64,000 bases of DNA from Turnera subulata (lineage: Eukaryota > Streptophyta > Magnoliopsida > Malpighiales > Passifloraceae): contig JAKUCV010005612.1 of the NCBI GenBank assembly GCA_028386065.3, positions 33,885 through 97,884 on the forward strand, given 5' to 3'. Made by a program: the position numbers and the translations under genes. Each line of letters begins with the position of its first letter. Positions within the stretch are counted from its first letter, which is position 1. Below, in pieces: positions 1 through 11,994 of this stretch. The notes under the pieces are model-generated. The model was not told where the DNA came from. It saw nothing but the letters and a program-made list of their open reading frames with translations, and made no database searches.

Positions 1-171
1 NNNNNNNNNNNNNNNNNNNNNNNNNNNNNNNNNNNNNNNNNNNNNNNNNNNNNNNNNNNNNNNNNNNNNNNNNNNNNNNNNNNNNNNNNNNNNNNNNNNN
101 NNNNNNNNNNNNNNNNNNNNNNNNNNNNNNNNNNNNNNNNNNNNNNNNNNNNNNNNNNNNNNNNNNNNNNN
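1..171. other. Assembly gap
   Basis: Run of N. It truncates the LTR that begins at 1743 on the minus strand, so the distal end of that LTR and anything beyond it cannot be read. Confidence 0.99.
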
Positions 172-1743
172 ATAATTTCGGTACCATACTTTAATTAAGA
201 TTATTTTTCAAAATATTTTTCATAGAGTAACAATAATTTCCAAAATAATAATTACAATAATTTTTCCAGAAAATAATAACGTATTTATAATTTTCAGAAA
301 ATATTAATATAGTATTTATCCTTTTTCTAAATACATATACAATTTAATTTTCCAACACAAAATATAATTATTTTAAATTTACAAAATACATATCTATTTA
401 CATAAACCACAATCCTAATTTTCCAGACGAAAATAATATACATATTAATTTCCAGGAATTATTTTTAAGGTATATATATATATATATATATTTCAAATCT
501 AACCATAATGTTAATTTACAAACAAAATATAATCATCTTAATTGAAGAATCAAGGTATATATATTTTTTTAAAACCCAAACCCAGAATATTGCATACAAT
601 TTTCCAAAATAATATTCCTATTTTTTTCCAGAAATTAATTAGCAGAAATTAATTATGTAAGCATTTATATATATATATTATTAAAATAAAAAAAAAGGAA
701 ATCCGGATCACAACCCAGGAAGGGCGCGACCCGGCCGCGGAAACGGGCTAAACCCGATGCTCACCTCGGGTTGAGCAGCAGGGACGGCGACGGAGGACGC
801 GTCAACGCAAGGGAAGGCGACCACGAAGAAGGCGACCTCGAGGCGACTCCAACGACGGTGGAACCTCGGTGCGAGGCGGCGCGGTGGCGGAGCAGACTGG
901 AGGAGAAGCAGATCCGTGGGCAACCCGGCGGGTCAACGCCTCCTGCGCGCGCGTCCGGTGGAGGAATTAGTCGGGGCTGGCAACGTTCGGTCGGCGACGA
1001 GACGGCGAGCACGATGGTGTAGGTGGTGCGTCGTGACTCCGCCTGGAACTCCATCACATGTACAGTAACCGGAAGCTCGGGGTGACGGCACTGTTCACTC
1101 CGGGTTTCCGTTTTTTTTTCTCTATTTTCTATTCTTTTCTCTTATTTTCTTTCCTATTTTTCTGATTTTTCTTTTCTTTTCTTTTTCTTTTCCTTTTCTT
1201 TTCTTTTTATTCTGATTGGCTCTTTTCTTTACTTTTTTCCATTTCCTCTCTTTTTTTTTCTGATTTTCTGATTTTTTTCTCTTTTTCTTCTTTTTTTTTT
1301 CTCTCTTTTTTTCTTTTCTCTCTTTTTCTTTTTCCTCTCCTTTTCTTTCTTTTTTTTTCTCTCTTTTTTTTTTCTCTTCTCTTCTGCCTTCTCCCGGTTC
1401 TGCTTCCTTCTATTTATAATGAAAAATTACTATTTAACATGTGAGGCTCAAATAATATAATTCGTCCGTATTACGGGCGAGTCCGATCCGGACCAGAAAA
1501 TAACAGATACCTCCTTAGTTATTTTCCGATGTGATTTTCCGAGAAATTCCGAAACCCGAAAAAATACCTACTTAGTTTCGAAAAATCCGCGGGAAAATCA
1601 CGAGCGCGGGAAAACTCTCGGTTTCGAAAAACGACTCCCGATTTACCTTGAATTAATTACCCAATATTAATTCAACAGTAAATCACGGTAAATAGAATTT
1701 TACAGTCTGGTAAAAATCCAAAATTTTTACCCGGGCTGTTACA
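172..1743 (-). mobile_element. Ty3/gypsy-type LTR, truncated by the gap
   Basis: Read on the minus strand it starts TGTAACAGCCC at 1743. It is colinear with the LTRs of the element at 11995-17457. They share the terminal ~300 bp, a TATA-like box (TATAAATA on the minus strand, 1411-1418), a long purine-rich tract on the minus strand (1110-1380), a GC-rich block (710-1080) and an AT-rich distal part (172-680). DNA to the right of 1743 is a kinase-like gene remnant with no polypurine tract, so this is either a solo LTR or the 5' LTR of an element continuing leftward past the gap. No TSD can be checked. Short ORFs in the GC-rich block are compositional. Confidence 0.85.
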
Positions 1744-2576
1744 TCAGCATGATCAGTGGTGGAATTCTATATGATAAAAGAAACATTCTGTACGAGCATG
1801 CAAATGGTTGTCATGGCTATGTTGATCCAACTAGTGCCTGCCCAGGTATCTTGTATCTTGTTCTGTGGTAAACCTTCTTAACGTTGCCCCTATTGATTTT
1901 TGCTATGTAATTAACTATATTGTAAGTGCATCTCTGAACTATCTATAAGTGCATCGATTAAACATTGCAAGATGTTTTCACATTTCTTCAGTTTGTTCCC
2001 AGGAGCATATTGCCTTTTTGTTGAATACCATATTTTTTGTTGCATAAGAAATTAAAACTGAACTAACTCAAACTTTTCATTTTCATTACTATACATGTCC
2101 ATATATATATACTCACCGTTTGAATTTTTTTTCTCTTTCAATGTATCGTTTCCTTTATTATTGCCATGGTAGGTGTGTGGTCGGATAAATGTGATGTTTT
2201 TTCCTATGTAGTTCTTCTCTTACAGTTAGTTAGCAAAGTAGAGGACCTTGAAGAAGTTGGTACTGGTGATAAACAAACTATTTTTGAGTGGGCATGTGGA
2301 GAGTACAAATCACAAAAATCAGGCTCTAGCAAACTCAATTTCTCACTAGTTCACCCCAGCCTTGAATCACATCCACTTTTTAACTGTGATGACGGGGTCA
2401 AGGTCACTAAACTGGCACTACAATGTGTACATAATGATCCTCGAAAGCGCCCATCATTGAAACAAGTTTATCGTGGTTTAATGAAGTTGCAGGTTGTTCT
2501 TCTGGTGCTGCCATTCAAGGTGAGGGCTCGAAACTTGGTGGTGGTGTTTCTAATAGGCAAGGAGATGAAGTGTCAG
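1744..2576 (+). pseudogene. Kinase-like gene remnant, copy 1 (subdomains VIII-XI)
   Basis: Two exons of a plant receptor-like or cytoplasmic protein kinase are visible. Exon 1 ends at 1845 (CAG|GTATC) and encodes GCHGYVDPTSACP, the activation-segment GYVDP motif of subdomain VIII. Exon 2 starts after an AG at 2171-2172 and the phase fits, giving GVWSDKCDVFSYVVLLLQL (subdomain IX, S-D-V-[YF]-S pattern). It continues to LALQCVHNDPRKRPS (subdomain XI, conserved R-P). A likely donor lies at 2577. The N-lobe and catalytic loop are absent, because the gypsy LTR abuts the first exon. After residues MKLQ the reading frame becomes more protein-like one base over, suggesting a frameshift. The copy at 5072-5959 is a paralogue. 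Function is probably lost. Confidence 0.7.
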
Positions 2577-3696
2577 GTAGATGCTATTACTTATCAATTA
2601 TTTGCAATACTTAATTGTGATTTACAAGGTGGCTGTTAATAGTAGTTAAACATATATTTTAACATATTAATTAATTGTTAGAAATTTTCTTTTCAAATCA
2701 ATGCGAGACTTGTTTGTTAATATTTTGTATAAATTGGCAAGTTTGGGAAGGATCCCACAAATAAATAGACATAAGGATGTTCCAACCTTTAAGATGGTGT
2801 TAGTCCATTTTGGCCTCATTCTTTACTATCTCTTACCGATATTAAAGTTTCATTGTTTTTTTCTTTTCCTTTCCTAAATGTTGTCCCTACCTGCATGTAA
2901 GATAATGCAACATGAAGGCTTGGTTTGTTGCATGATTCTTCTTATTTGCTTGACACATGTTGGTGGATGTTATGGTGTTAAATTTCTTCTCCATGTTTGT
3001 AATATCTAACCCCCATTTTCATGGTTGTTGTTTTCGTGGTTGACCCGGTCCCGTGGTGAAACTTGCTTCTCGATTGTCCTTGCTGGCACAACGTGACTTC
3101 TTGAAATTAGTTAATGGCAAAGGGAAAAAATACCAAGATCGTAAGGATCCTATCTTTAGTCTAGTAGGTGATGACATTCTGTTACTAATACAAATTTTAA
3201 AAACCTATGCGTATCCAAGAAGGGCTAATAAACCAAATAATATTATTAATCAACAAATATGGGGTATGTGTACTTTATCATTCATTTTTAGTGAGCAATA
3301 TGTGGCCTCATGAAAACTATTGAACTGAAACAAACTTGTTTCATGTTAGCAAATGGCAAAACTCAATGAATGAACTATCCTTTACAAGCTTACTTGTTGG
3401 TTGGTTGCTTGCTTAGAAGTTTACAAGCTTACTTCTTAGCACATGTTGGTTTCTTTAAGGCTTTGAGATTCTTTTCTCTCTTTTTTTTTTCCTTTTTTCC
3501 TTAGGTGCTAGTCATTTCACTTAGGTCATTTCTTATATTTTTTTTGAAGCAAAAGGCAGGTGAAAAGCAAAACAATACTGACCCTCAAAAGGACAAAACA
3601 TGTCATCTCGGAATGTTTTAAAGCCTGAGCTATTTAGCTGTAATATATTGTGCGCTCTTAAGTTGTTGGTGGAAAGATGCAAATTATTCTAGTTGG
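2577..3696 (+). other. Intron or intergenic DNA with one possible exon
   Basis: Mostly AT-rich, low-complexity DNA. The stretch 3053-3275 is open for about 74 codons and ends at a plausible donor (GGGGTATGT). It begins at GTG, not ATG, and encodes a basic segment (NGKGKKYQDRK) that I do not recognise. It could be an exon of the neighbouring kinase remnant or chance. Confidence 0.25.
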
Positions 3697-4795
3697 GTTT
3701 TTTTTTTTGATGCTAACGAAGTTTTTATTAATGATAAAAAAAATTACAGTGAGCCACATACATATGAGCTCAAGGCCACAGCTTTGCACAAGCTATTTAC
3801 ATTACGCGGTTACACGAATAATGCAAAAGGCTCAAAAAGAGCTTGAGAAAGCTAGATTAAACAGGGGAAAGACATTTAAAGTCTCGACTAATACCGCACC
3901 AACGCCTGAGAAAATCAGCATTTGATAGAGCGTATGATGTGCCAAAAGGGAAGTCCTGCTGCAGAGTTCTGACCCAAGAGATTGCATGCACTCGAATGAT
4001 ATCCACAAGCCGATCCACATCTGCAGAAGAATTTCGAAAAATTCTTTTGTTTCTTTCTAGCCAAATGCCCCAAAGGCCTGCAAGTGCAATAAGAAACCAA
4101 GAGGAACGACTGCAGTTGAAAGGTGACAGGTAAGTCCATTGCAAGAGGAACTCTTCAAGAGTGCCAGGTGAAACCCAGCCGAAACCCCACCATTTAGCAA
4201 TTTTACACCAGACATGCCAAGAAACAGGACACAAAAATAGAAGGTGATCTCTCGATTCAAGATTTGAATCGCACAAGCAACAGATAGAATCGGCGAGAGA
4301 TATAATACCAGGATGTCGAAGAGTGTCCTTTGTTGGGATGCCATGATTTATTGCCAACCATAGCTAGTACTCTACTTTGAATGGTGGAAGACCAGTCCAG
4401 ATGTACGGTTTGTTCCTTTGTAACCCGAACTGGTCGTAAACAGTAGATCTACCCATGCATCTTCACAGTGTACTCACCATTTTGGGCTTTAGACCATACA
4501 ACCAAATCCTCACGGGCCTGCAAAGTGGGGATATCACAAACCAACCTGCGAATTTCAGCCACGTCTACCACTTCCCAGTCACGTAACTACCTCCTCCATG
4601 CAGACTTCCCATCTAGGAAGTGAATCAATGCATTGAATACAATCAGCTACTGAAGCTTCCCTGCAAGTTGAGATTGTGAATAACCTAGGAAATAAGGCCT
4701 GCAGAGCACCTTTCCCGGTCTAGTTGTCAAGCCAAAACCGAGCCTTCAACCCATTGCCTATCCGAATTGTGAGTGGAGGACCATTTATAGTTCTA
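3697..4795 (-). mobile_element. 5'-truncated L1-type LINE fragment (zf-RVT tail)
   Basis: Minus strand. The 3' end is marked by a T-run at 3697-3709 on the plus strand. The 166-codon open stretch 4357-3857 carries the cysteine/histidine zinc-binding domain typical of plant LINE ORF2 C-termini (CLCDSNLESRDHLLFLCPVSWHVW). It is followed by GIWLERNKRIF, the usual sequence after zf-RVT. Upstream (4370-4795) translated pieces resemble the preceding LINE segment (NGPPLTIRIGNGLKARFW) but contain stops. It splits the two kinase remnants. No TSD was found with confidence. A close relative lies at 57432-58060. Confidence 0.75.
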
Positions 4796-5071
4796 ATTGT
4801 TTACTCGGGCTTTTATGCTTCCAGATAGACTTACATAGCTACAAATAATTAAGATTGGTATTGAATTTGCTTCTCTCCTTGCATTTCTTCACACCGAGAA
4901 TTCACCATTGCAACACTATGCTGTTCGTAATATAAGTGTTTCCCATATAATTCTTGACCAGGTTAATTCTTCTTCTTAAGATCTTGTTGCAAAAGCTCTT
5001 TGTATCTGTAATTATTATTTTACCTTTTCTTTTCAATGGAGTACTAATAGCCATTTGAACTTGGTGTATAG

Positions 5072-5959
5072 GATTTTTTTCCCCAAGCTAATTGATTATG
5101 GGCAGTTTGCTGGTGGGATTCTATCCAATAGTAGACTTAAAAGGCATATGACCATGGGATGTATTGGTTACAAGGACGTGGACAGTGATTGCTATACTAA
5201 TGGTATGTCACCAATTTTAATATTTGTACATTTATTTTTTCATTTCAAAGTACCAAATAGCTGTGCATTTATTCTTTATTAGTATATATGATTCATCTCT
5301 GTGTTCCTCTTTGGAGTCCAACACAAATATAAATTTCCCTTGAACCAAAGAAGCACAATCTTTTAGTGATCAAAATGCACAAAGCAACAATCATTATACC
5401 TTATACTTAACCTTTCTTGTGGAAGGTTTGCTTGGTAGTGAAATTTGCTTTTTTTTTTTCATTATGTAAACTAATTTGTGGATACATGCTATGTTTTTAA
5501 TAAAATTGTGATGTTTGCATTGTTGACAGATCCTCAAGCCTGCGATGTTTATGCATATGGGACAGTGTTGTTAAACTTGTTATGTAAAAAAGTCGTGGAT
5601 GTTGAAGCCTGGGTGGCGGGTGATCTTTGTGAAATTGTTGTAGAAAGGGTTGAGGAGGAATACAAAGCAAAATTGTTGTCTTCTTATAGTGAATGGTCCC
5701 TGGAGCATCAAAGCTTTGTAAGCGACACTAGATATTATAGCAGAGATGCAATTGAGTCTCGAAGCTGGCAGTGCAATGTGTGGAATATAATCATCATGAT
5801 CGCCCTACTATGAACCAAGTTGTAAAGAGATTGATGGAATTGCATGTTGTTCATGCTCATGTTGACGAATTATGTATCAATCAAGTTCAAGATACATCAG
5901 ACCAAAAAACAAGTATGTCTAACTTGTCGATGTGTCACACTTGTGAAGTTGAAAAGTGA
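5072..5959 (+). pseudogene. Kinase-like gene remnant, copy 2 (subdomains VII-XI)
   Basis: Exon 1 (5072-5201) encodes FFPKLIDYGQFAGGI, which sits where kinases have the K-x-[SAI]-D-[FY]-G segment of subdomain VII. It ends at a donor AATG|GTATGT. Exon 2 starts after ACAG at 5530, in matching phase, with DPQACDVYAYGTVLLNLL (subdomain IX). Near 5765 the frame shifts by one base; in the new frame it reads LAVQCVEYNHHDRPTMNQ (subdomain XI) and ends at 5959. IDYG replaces the metal-binding DFG, so even the ancestral protein may have been a weak or pseudo-kinase. The tandem copy lies at 1744-2576. Confidence 0.65.
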
Positions 5960-7388
5960 ATGCAAATAATCATATAGGATAAAATGGTAGACCTTGTTCC
6001 TTGAATTTCTTTTATTTCAATATTTAAGTGCCTTTTTTTAATTTAAAAATTTTGTCCTCTTCTGACAATTGGTGACACGGGTTTAGTAGGAGCCGCTAGT
6101 TTGAAATTATTTGTTATTTTTGCATTTTTCCCTTCAAATATTTTCTCTCAATGTTTGAAATAAGAAAAGTTTTTCTCTCTTTCTCTTTGCTTGATTGAGA
6201 ACTGCAAATGCAACTATATTTGCTTGAATTCTGAAACTCGGTTTAGCAGCTCTGAAGTTCTCCTTCAATCAGCATCTCTTTATATAGGCAATTTGGATGG
6301 TTTGAATTCAAAAGATCCGTTATGTGTCCGTTTCCATCAAGCTGTTTTGTCTCCCGAGGTGCCAGAGCGTCAACGTTCATAATGCCTGTTGTCCTTTTCA
6401 CTTTGGCACGAGATCCAGCGGTCTGCAGCTTTTTGTCATTGATGTCATTGTTTAGCATAGTCCTAGGTTGGTCCTAGGAAGTTTGAAATTCAGCTGACAT
6501 TTGATTTGTTTAAGGTAGGCTTTTCATTGGTGCAGATTACACAAATGGTAGTGTCCTAGGTTGTTTGACCAATGCCCATAGGGATTAAATAAATCAAGTC
6601 ACATGGTTGGCTTTTTGTTGAAAGCGACATGTCAACTCCACTAACACATCCTCCAATCCCACTCACACTTCTTCCCACATGGTGATCACGAATTGACCAC
6701 CTTTGTGAGCTGCAATTCTTTGTTAAAAGCACAAGATGCTATACATAAGTTTGTATAGGTTTGTCATAATCAAAACCTAGTTAGTGCATTTAATCATATA
6801 ATAATAATTGACATATTAAATTGTATTTAAAGTCATATTATAATATTATAATCAATGTCACAATTTAATCCATGCTTTATGTTAATAATCATACTTAATT
6901 AGGCCTAAGCATACTTAATTAACCTTAAGCATCTTCCTAATCATCAACAGATTCACAAAGGTGTTCTATTCCCAAATATCTGTTCCTGGTACTCATTTTT
7001 GCTAATTGCTAGGGGTGTTTAAAGTTGTTACAGACATTTTTTTTAATGCTAGTCCATGTGGAACAGTGGAAGATGAGACCCTCTTGCATTTGGGTTAGAA
7101 TGTAGCCTGACATATTGGAGTAACAGATAACATGGCTTATTGGATCAACAGATTGCAATGATACAAAACCAGCTAGAATAAAAACGTCCTTTACAATTAC
7201 CCCAGTTATTTTTCTCTGCATCGCTCACCCAGATTAATAACCTGTCCATTCCTAATTTATCACGCTATCCCCAATATGAGGGCCATAGAATTCAATTTAT
7301 TTTGCAGTACAATTGAGTATTATTATTTTTCAATTCCAATTACAACACTACCAATTTCCAAGTTCTTTCTTATGGACGCAATTCGAAA
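5960..7388. other. Intergenic DNA, no gene seen
   Basis: AT-rich sequence. The short open frames here lack any recognisable motif or codon pattern, and no RNA gene was seen. Confidence 0.6.
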
Positions 7389-7446
7389 GAAATCCGTAAG
7401 AAAACCGTAAGAACAACGAATTTCTTACGGTTTCCTTACAGATTCC
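7389..7446. repeat. Inverted repeat with 23-bp arms and 12-bp loop
   Basis: Left arm 7389-7411 and right arm 7424-7446 are reverse complements with only a few mismatches. Both are built from CCGTAAG/CTTACGG units. GTAAGAA-type motifs continue to about 7510 and recur at 7725-7825. It could be part of a decayed foldback or MITE element; no TSD was identified. Confidence 0.6.
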
Positions 7447-8063
7447 TTACCAATATAGTTAGTACAGAAATCCTTGGTAAGAAACTCTGTAAATGTAAGG
7501 AATACGTAAGAACAACAAAAAGTGGGAGAGAAAAAAAAGATGCAGGGTCCTTTGTCTGCTTGGCTGATCTTAGCCGATGCTTATTCCCCAAATACCGTCA
7601 TTGCTTCTCTTTTTTATATAAAAGTCCAGATCGGATGATATAACACAAGGTCTTCCAAAAAGTGGAAAAATAATTCAAAGTACGCTTAGTGGGAAGGTTT
7701 ACTTATTGTGTTCTTAAGAATTTTACTCATAAGAAATTCGTAAGGAAAATATCATTGGTCCTCCCGTGGACAACCTATTTTGGTGGAATTTTTTGATTTC
7801 TTATGTAAGAAAATCGTAAGAAGTATGGATGTGGGGACCACCCAACCATTAGAAACATCAGAATTCTCTAAGAAAAAATGGCAGTTTGTGAATATCTTAA
7901 AGTGTAATTTGGAGAAACTAAATGTTCCTGACAAACGGAAATTTTCGTCAAATTCAATTCCAAAACTAAATATTCCCAACTACTAAGAACTAAAAGTGTC
8001 AATACATGTGCCAATAATTTAAATACTTAATGATAAATCATTCAACAGTACTATGTCACAAAT

Positions 8064-8285
8064 AGATGTCAACCGAGCCAACGAGGGTTGGCTTAGTTGG
8101 TTGAGGTTCAGTAAGCACTCCCATTAGGTTGAGAGTTCGAACCCCACAGGCCGTCCCTCTTGGTGGGTAATCTGTAAATACCACTGTAAGCGCTCGTTGA
8201 GCCCGGTGGTTTGCCCTGGCCCCGGACTGGGGGAGCCTCCCCTCAACCTAAATTTTTTTTCAACCAAAAAAAAAAAAAGATGTCA
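8064..8285 (+). mobile_element. tRNA-derived SINE with TSD
   Basis: The 5' part carries a pol III A-box-like segment (GGCTTAGTTGGTTGAGG) and a B-box-like GAGTTCGAACCCC about 50 bp downstream, as in tRNA-related SINEs. The element ends in an A-rich tail (8266-8277). The flanks are an 8-bp direct repeat, AGATGTCA at 8064-8071 and 8278-8285. It is not a tRNA gene: it cannot form a full cloverleaf and has a long non-tRNA body. Confidence 0.8.
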
Positions 8286-9012
8286 GTAAGAAGAATGACT
8301 AATTGCCCGATATATATAGGCTTACAAATAGATGAACTTTTTTTTTTTATCGAAAAATAGATGAACATCTTGTCTCCATAAAGGAATATGTTTAGCAATA
8401 CATCTCAGCAAAATTAGCTATATATGAGCTTCTTTTAACATTTAGCTTTTGCCATTAGCAACTTTCTACTTTACAGTATCTGAACCTCCATGAGTTAGAT
8501 GTCTAAAGGCAATAAAAGTTATTTTTTTTTTGATTGGAAGCAATAAAAGTTAAATGGTATAAAGGTCACCAATGCAAAAATATGATGGTACGGACATAAG
8601 AATTTCGTTACCATTCATTGCTGCATAATCTGTGTAACTATACCCCATCTAAAGGCTGAAAGTAACATTAAATCTCAGTTCAGAAGGATTTCTTCGGTTA
8701 TTGACAACAGCTACAAACAAAAGAAAATTGGACAGGCAAATTAAGTCTACACTGCAACCGATGATAAGTCTACATTGCAACCAATGATACGACAAGTTAT
8801 GCTAAGTTATACTTCCATGTCTATTTGCGGAATCATGTATTGTATGAAACACAAATTTAGTGTGTAATTTTGAAAATCAAAATCAATGAGCAATCAAGTA
8901 GAAAAAGATATCCATGTGCTCAAATTATCACGGTTTCTTGTTACACTTCCAACCAGGCACAACAATGTTCTTGGGAGGGAAAAAAGGGCTGAACACAGCA
9001 CTACGATGCAAT
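8286..9012. other. Intergenic DNA and 3' flank of the F-box gene
   Basis: No coding signal. The last ~100 bp are the 3' untranslated flank of the minus-strand F-box gene; related sequence occurs at 39960-40050 in its pseudogene paralogue. Confidence 0.6.
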
Positions 9013-10332
9013 TCACTGGGTAGGATGGGCATTCTGTGGGAGCGGAGGAACTGGTGTAGGCCACTCTGGTATCACAAATCGAAACATGTTATTGAGATTG
9101 CGATGCTGAATCTTGTCGATTTCTTTCACCTTCTTAGTATGTAAATTGCATGATAAAATCCTTCCACAATAGCCACCTACCTCATTCCTGGTCCCGGGTG
9201 TGTAATGATAAAGGTATACAACATCCTCGTCGTATGGGTCCAAAGCCAAACCCCGCAAATCTGCCGTATCGTCATTTATCTCATCTTGCAGGGGATCATT
9301 GTCTTCAATCAAGAACTCTTCATACACGATCTCTTTCTTTAAGCTCCATTCTCCTTCCTCATAGTTTTCTAATTGCCAAATTTTGAGGCATTCACCGAGA
9401 CTCTCGCCACTCTCACCAAAACACCTTTGTAGTAACCGTAAAGACCCATTGCAGTCCCCAAAAATCACAGTACCAACGTATCTCCCATCAGGCATGTTAA
9501 TTATATGGCACCTCTCTGGTTCCCAAGGATTATAACCAACTATACTATTGACATAACTTTCTGGCTTGGTGGAAAGAAAAAAAATGCCATTCCATAAAAA
9601 CATATGACAAGGAAACCTACGCCAGTCGAAGGCGAATTCCTTGTTGTATGGATGTGATACCTCCGTCACGTCCCATTTGTTTGTTTCTGGGGAGAATATC
9701 TCGGCTAGGAAAGTTGTTGCTAATCCCGAATTAGGAGAGGGGCTTCTCCCTTCATGAATTCGCACCACTCTGTAACTGTTCTCATTACATGCCAAACCTA
9801 TAGGGATGTCCTTCATAATTGGGTAAGCGGTATGGAAGGGTGGAAGAGCTACCCATTGCCTAGTGAGTGGATTGCATAAATAATACACACCCTCCAAAAT
9901 ATCCTCCTCTAGAGTGGAATGACACAAAAGCAAGTCATCACATGTTGCCGCGATTCGAACACGGGCACCTCTTCCTGGGGGACCTCTTCTGCGTCCCAAG
10001 AAAGGTAGAAACCCTAGCTTAAATCTTTTAGACAGGAGTAGTGGATGCTCAGAGGCTGTGTGATTTACAATGTAATGGTCCAATATTCCATTTGGAAAAG
10101 TAACGTTGGTGATTAGGGTGTAGGGTATTGGTTTTTTGTCATTGGCATGAAGGGTCTTATAGTCTTCCTTCCATTGCTTGAGGAAGATGGGACTAGAGAT
10201 CATAGATAGCCAACGCTTAGACACCACCTTACATTGAGTGAGATGTGAATAAGTGGAGAGTCCTCGAACTAGAATTTCAAGCAACAAAGCATCATCCACA
10301 TCCTCTAAAGAAGAAGTTTTCTCTATTTCCAT
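9013..10332 (-). CDS. F-box protein with F-box-associated (FBA-type) domain
   Basis: Intact single-exon ORF of 439 codons. Residues ~8-52 form an F-box (DVDDALLLEILVRGL, then CKVVSKRWLSMISSPIF), the segment that binds SKP1 in SCF ubiquitin ligases. Residues ~130-430 resemble the plant F-box-associated/kelch-like region: YYLCNPLTRQWVALPPF, then ACNENSYRVVRIHEG, SPETNKWDVTEV, MFLWNGIFFLS, IVGYNPWEPERCHIINMP and LKIWQLENYEEGEWSL. The C-terminus is proline-rich. The substrate is unknown. The start at 10332 gives a complete F-box and lies just downstream of a likely 5'UTR intron. It is clearly paralogous to 58102-59451 and to the F-box pseudogenes of this window. It likely acts in nucleus or cytosol as a ubiquitin-ligase substrate adaptor. 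Confidence 0.9.
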   Translation of the reverse strand: MEIEKTSSLEDVDDALLLEILVRGLSTYSHLTQCKVVSKRWLSMISSPIFLKQWKEDYKTLHANDKKPIPYTLITNVTFPNGILDHYIVNHTASEHPLLLSKRFKLGFLPFLGRRRGPPGRGARVRIAATCDDLLLCHSTLEEDILEGVYYLCNPLTRQWVALPPFHTAYPIMKDIPIGLACNENSYRVVRIHEGRSPSPNSGLATTFLAEIFSPETNKWDVTEVSHPYNKEFAFDWRRFPCHMFLWNGIFFLSTKPESYVNSIVGYNPWEPERCHIINMPDGRYVGTVIFGDCNGSLRLLQRCFGESGESLGECLKIWQLENYEEGEWSLKKEIVYEEFLIEDNDPLQDEINDDTADLRGLALDPYDEDVVYLYHYTPGTRNEVGGYCGRILSCNLHTKKVKEIDKIQHRNLNNMFRFVIPEWPTPVPPLPQNAHPTQ

Positions 10333-10640
10333 TGAAACGTTCTTAAAACCCTAAGTACGGAAAAAAAAAAACTTTAAGAGAACGGCCGATCGAGATCTTA
10401 AATATTATCAGAGAAAGAAAAAAGTTGTATCTTAATCCATAGGAAAATATTACGTGAAAGGGTCAATTTGATTAAACTACCAATAACTGATTGGAAAAGA
10501 AGAGAGGGGAAACAGAAGCTAACCTGAACCGAAGAGAAACCAGTATGCAGCGCCAACTTGATTGAATTGGAGTTTTACCCCAAAGAAAAACAAACAGCGG
10601 TTGCACACCTTGATCGAGAGGTTATTAATTAGTGTTCTGT
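10333..10640 (-). promoter_or_regulatory. Predicted 5'UTR with intron upstream of the F-box gene
   Basis: On the minus strand a donor-like CAG|GTTAGC at about 10525 and an acceptor-like TACTTAG|GG at about 10353, preceded by a T-rich tract, would remove ~170 bp just before the ATG. The CCCTAA motif before the start also occurs before the paralogous starts (59451, 62341). No transcript evidence is available. Confidence 0.45.
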
Positions 10641-11989
10641 GTCTATTGTGAAGAAGAAGGATCATGCGTAGGACCCCATGTTAATGGTATTATATGAGCC
10701 GCACAATTGATCCGCATTATTAAGTTACGGGCCGATCCAAAAGAATTATGTTACGGTTCCAAAAAAATTAAGCTACAGGTCCAACTAAGACAAGATTTTT
10801 AGACCAAGGAGAATCACTTTTCCAAAGATTCTGCTTCTTACATCACCGCTACATTTCATTGGTCAGTATTTGGAATTATTATTTTTTTTTTAGAATTTAA
10901 CCTAAACGTTCCTTAATGCAGCAGTAATGATCGATCAAAGTACGACTTAGTAAATCAAGATTAACAAAGCTAACAGTAAAAAAAAAGAAGAAAAAAGAAA
11001 GCATCCATGATTGGGCTCCAACGAAGACCTTACCCAAATGGGCTTGTCTTTCTTTTAAGAATTACCCAATGGGCTTGTTTGTGTATCCTACTGATTTGTT
11101 TATATCCTTGTAAACTTATTCACGTGCGCATTGTTTATCAAGATATGATAGCTTTTCCAATTTGAGTATTATGCTGTTGTAGACTTCAGGAAAAAGATTA
11201 ATGTTTAGATGGCTCTTACAATTTTAAAAGACGAGGCTGATATTGTCATTATAATATTGGTTCATTTAGGAATAGGATTAATGTTTCAGCTTGAAGAGTA
11301 TATATTCTTTCCATATTTATCAAGACACAAACTAAAATTGTGGTTTATTGGTGGCACCAGGGATCGATATTATTGATTTAAAAGAATAATTATTTAATAA
11401 ATAATGATTAATAATTTATATATATTAGTATTCATCCACAATTACAAAATAAAAGCAAATATAAAATTTACAAGTGGACATTTTCCATTAAAAATTATAT
11501 AATAAAAAGGAAAAAATGAATTTTTTTGGTGTAAAAGTGACCCTCCAAGATAATTGTAGAATGTTGTTTCATAAGACAAATTATTTGATCGTTCAATATT
11601 TTTCTATTGTGCGTATATAAGATATGGTTACGAATTGTTGTCGTTTGCTCGTCTCTGATATTTTAGTTTTTGAAAAATTATAAGTAGCTAGGGGTATCTG
11701 GTTCAACCTATTCCAAATGAGCACTTAAAATTATTTAATGAATGTTTTATGTTTTAAATTGATATTGTGAACACTCAAATTTGACCCACTAATATTTTGT
11801 TAATTTGGATTATTGATGTATTTCTGCTTGTAAATCAATGAGATGATTTAATCTTAGATTAGGATATATTTATGATTTAAGCTAATAGAATATTAATATT
11901 TTATTATTTTTGGAGCCTTAAATATTTTTGCCTGTGATTATTAAGATAATTTAATTTTGAGTTTAAATATATTTAAGGTCTGATTTTAA
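10641..11989. other. Intergenic AT-rich DNA
   Basis: No ORF, RNA gene or repeat boundary was recognised. A 26-bp stretch at about 10908 also occurs at about 60315 inside an F-box pseudogene, suggesting old duplicated gene flanks. Confidence 0.55.
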
Positions 11990-11994
11990 TAAAG

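Noticed and set aside
708..1057. Three overlapping ORFs in the GC-rich block
   Set aside because: The homologous LTR block at 16440-16830 has different, non-conserved ORFs; compositional.
8075..8150. tRNA gene
   Set aside because: A and B boxes are present, but the sequence continues into a non-tRNA body with an A tail and is flanked by a TSD; it is a SINE.
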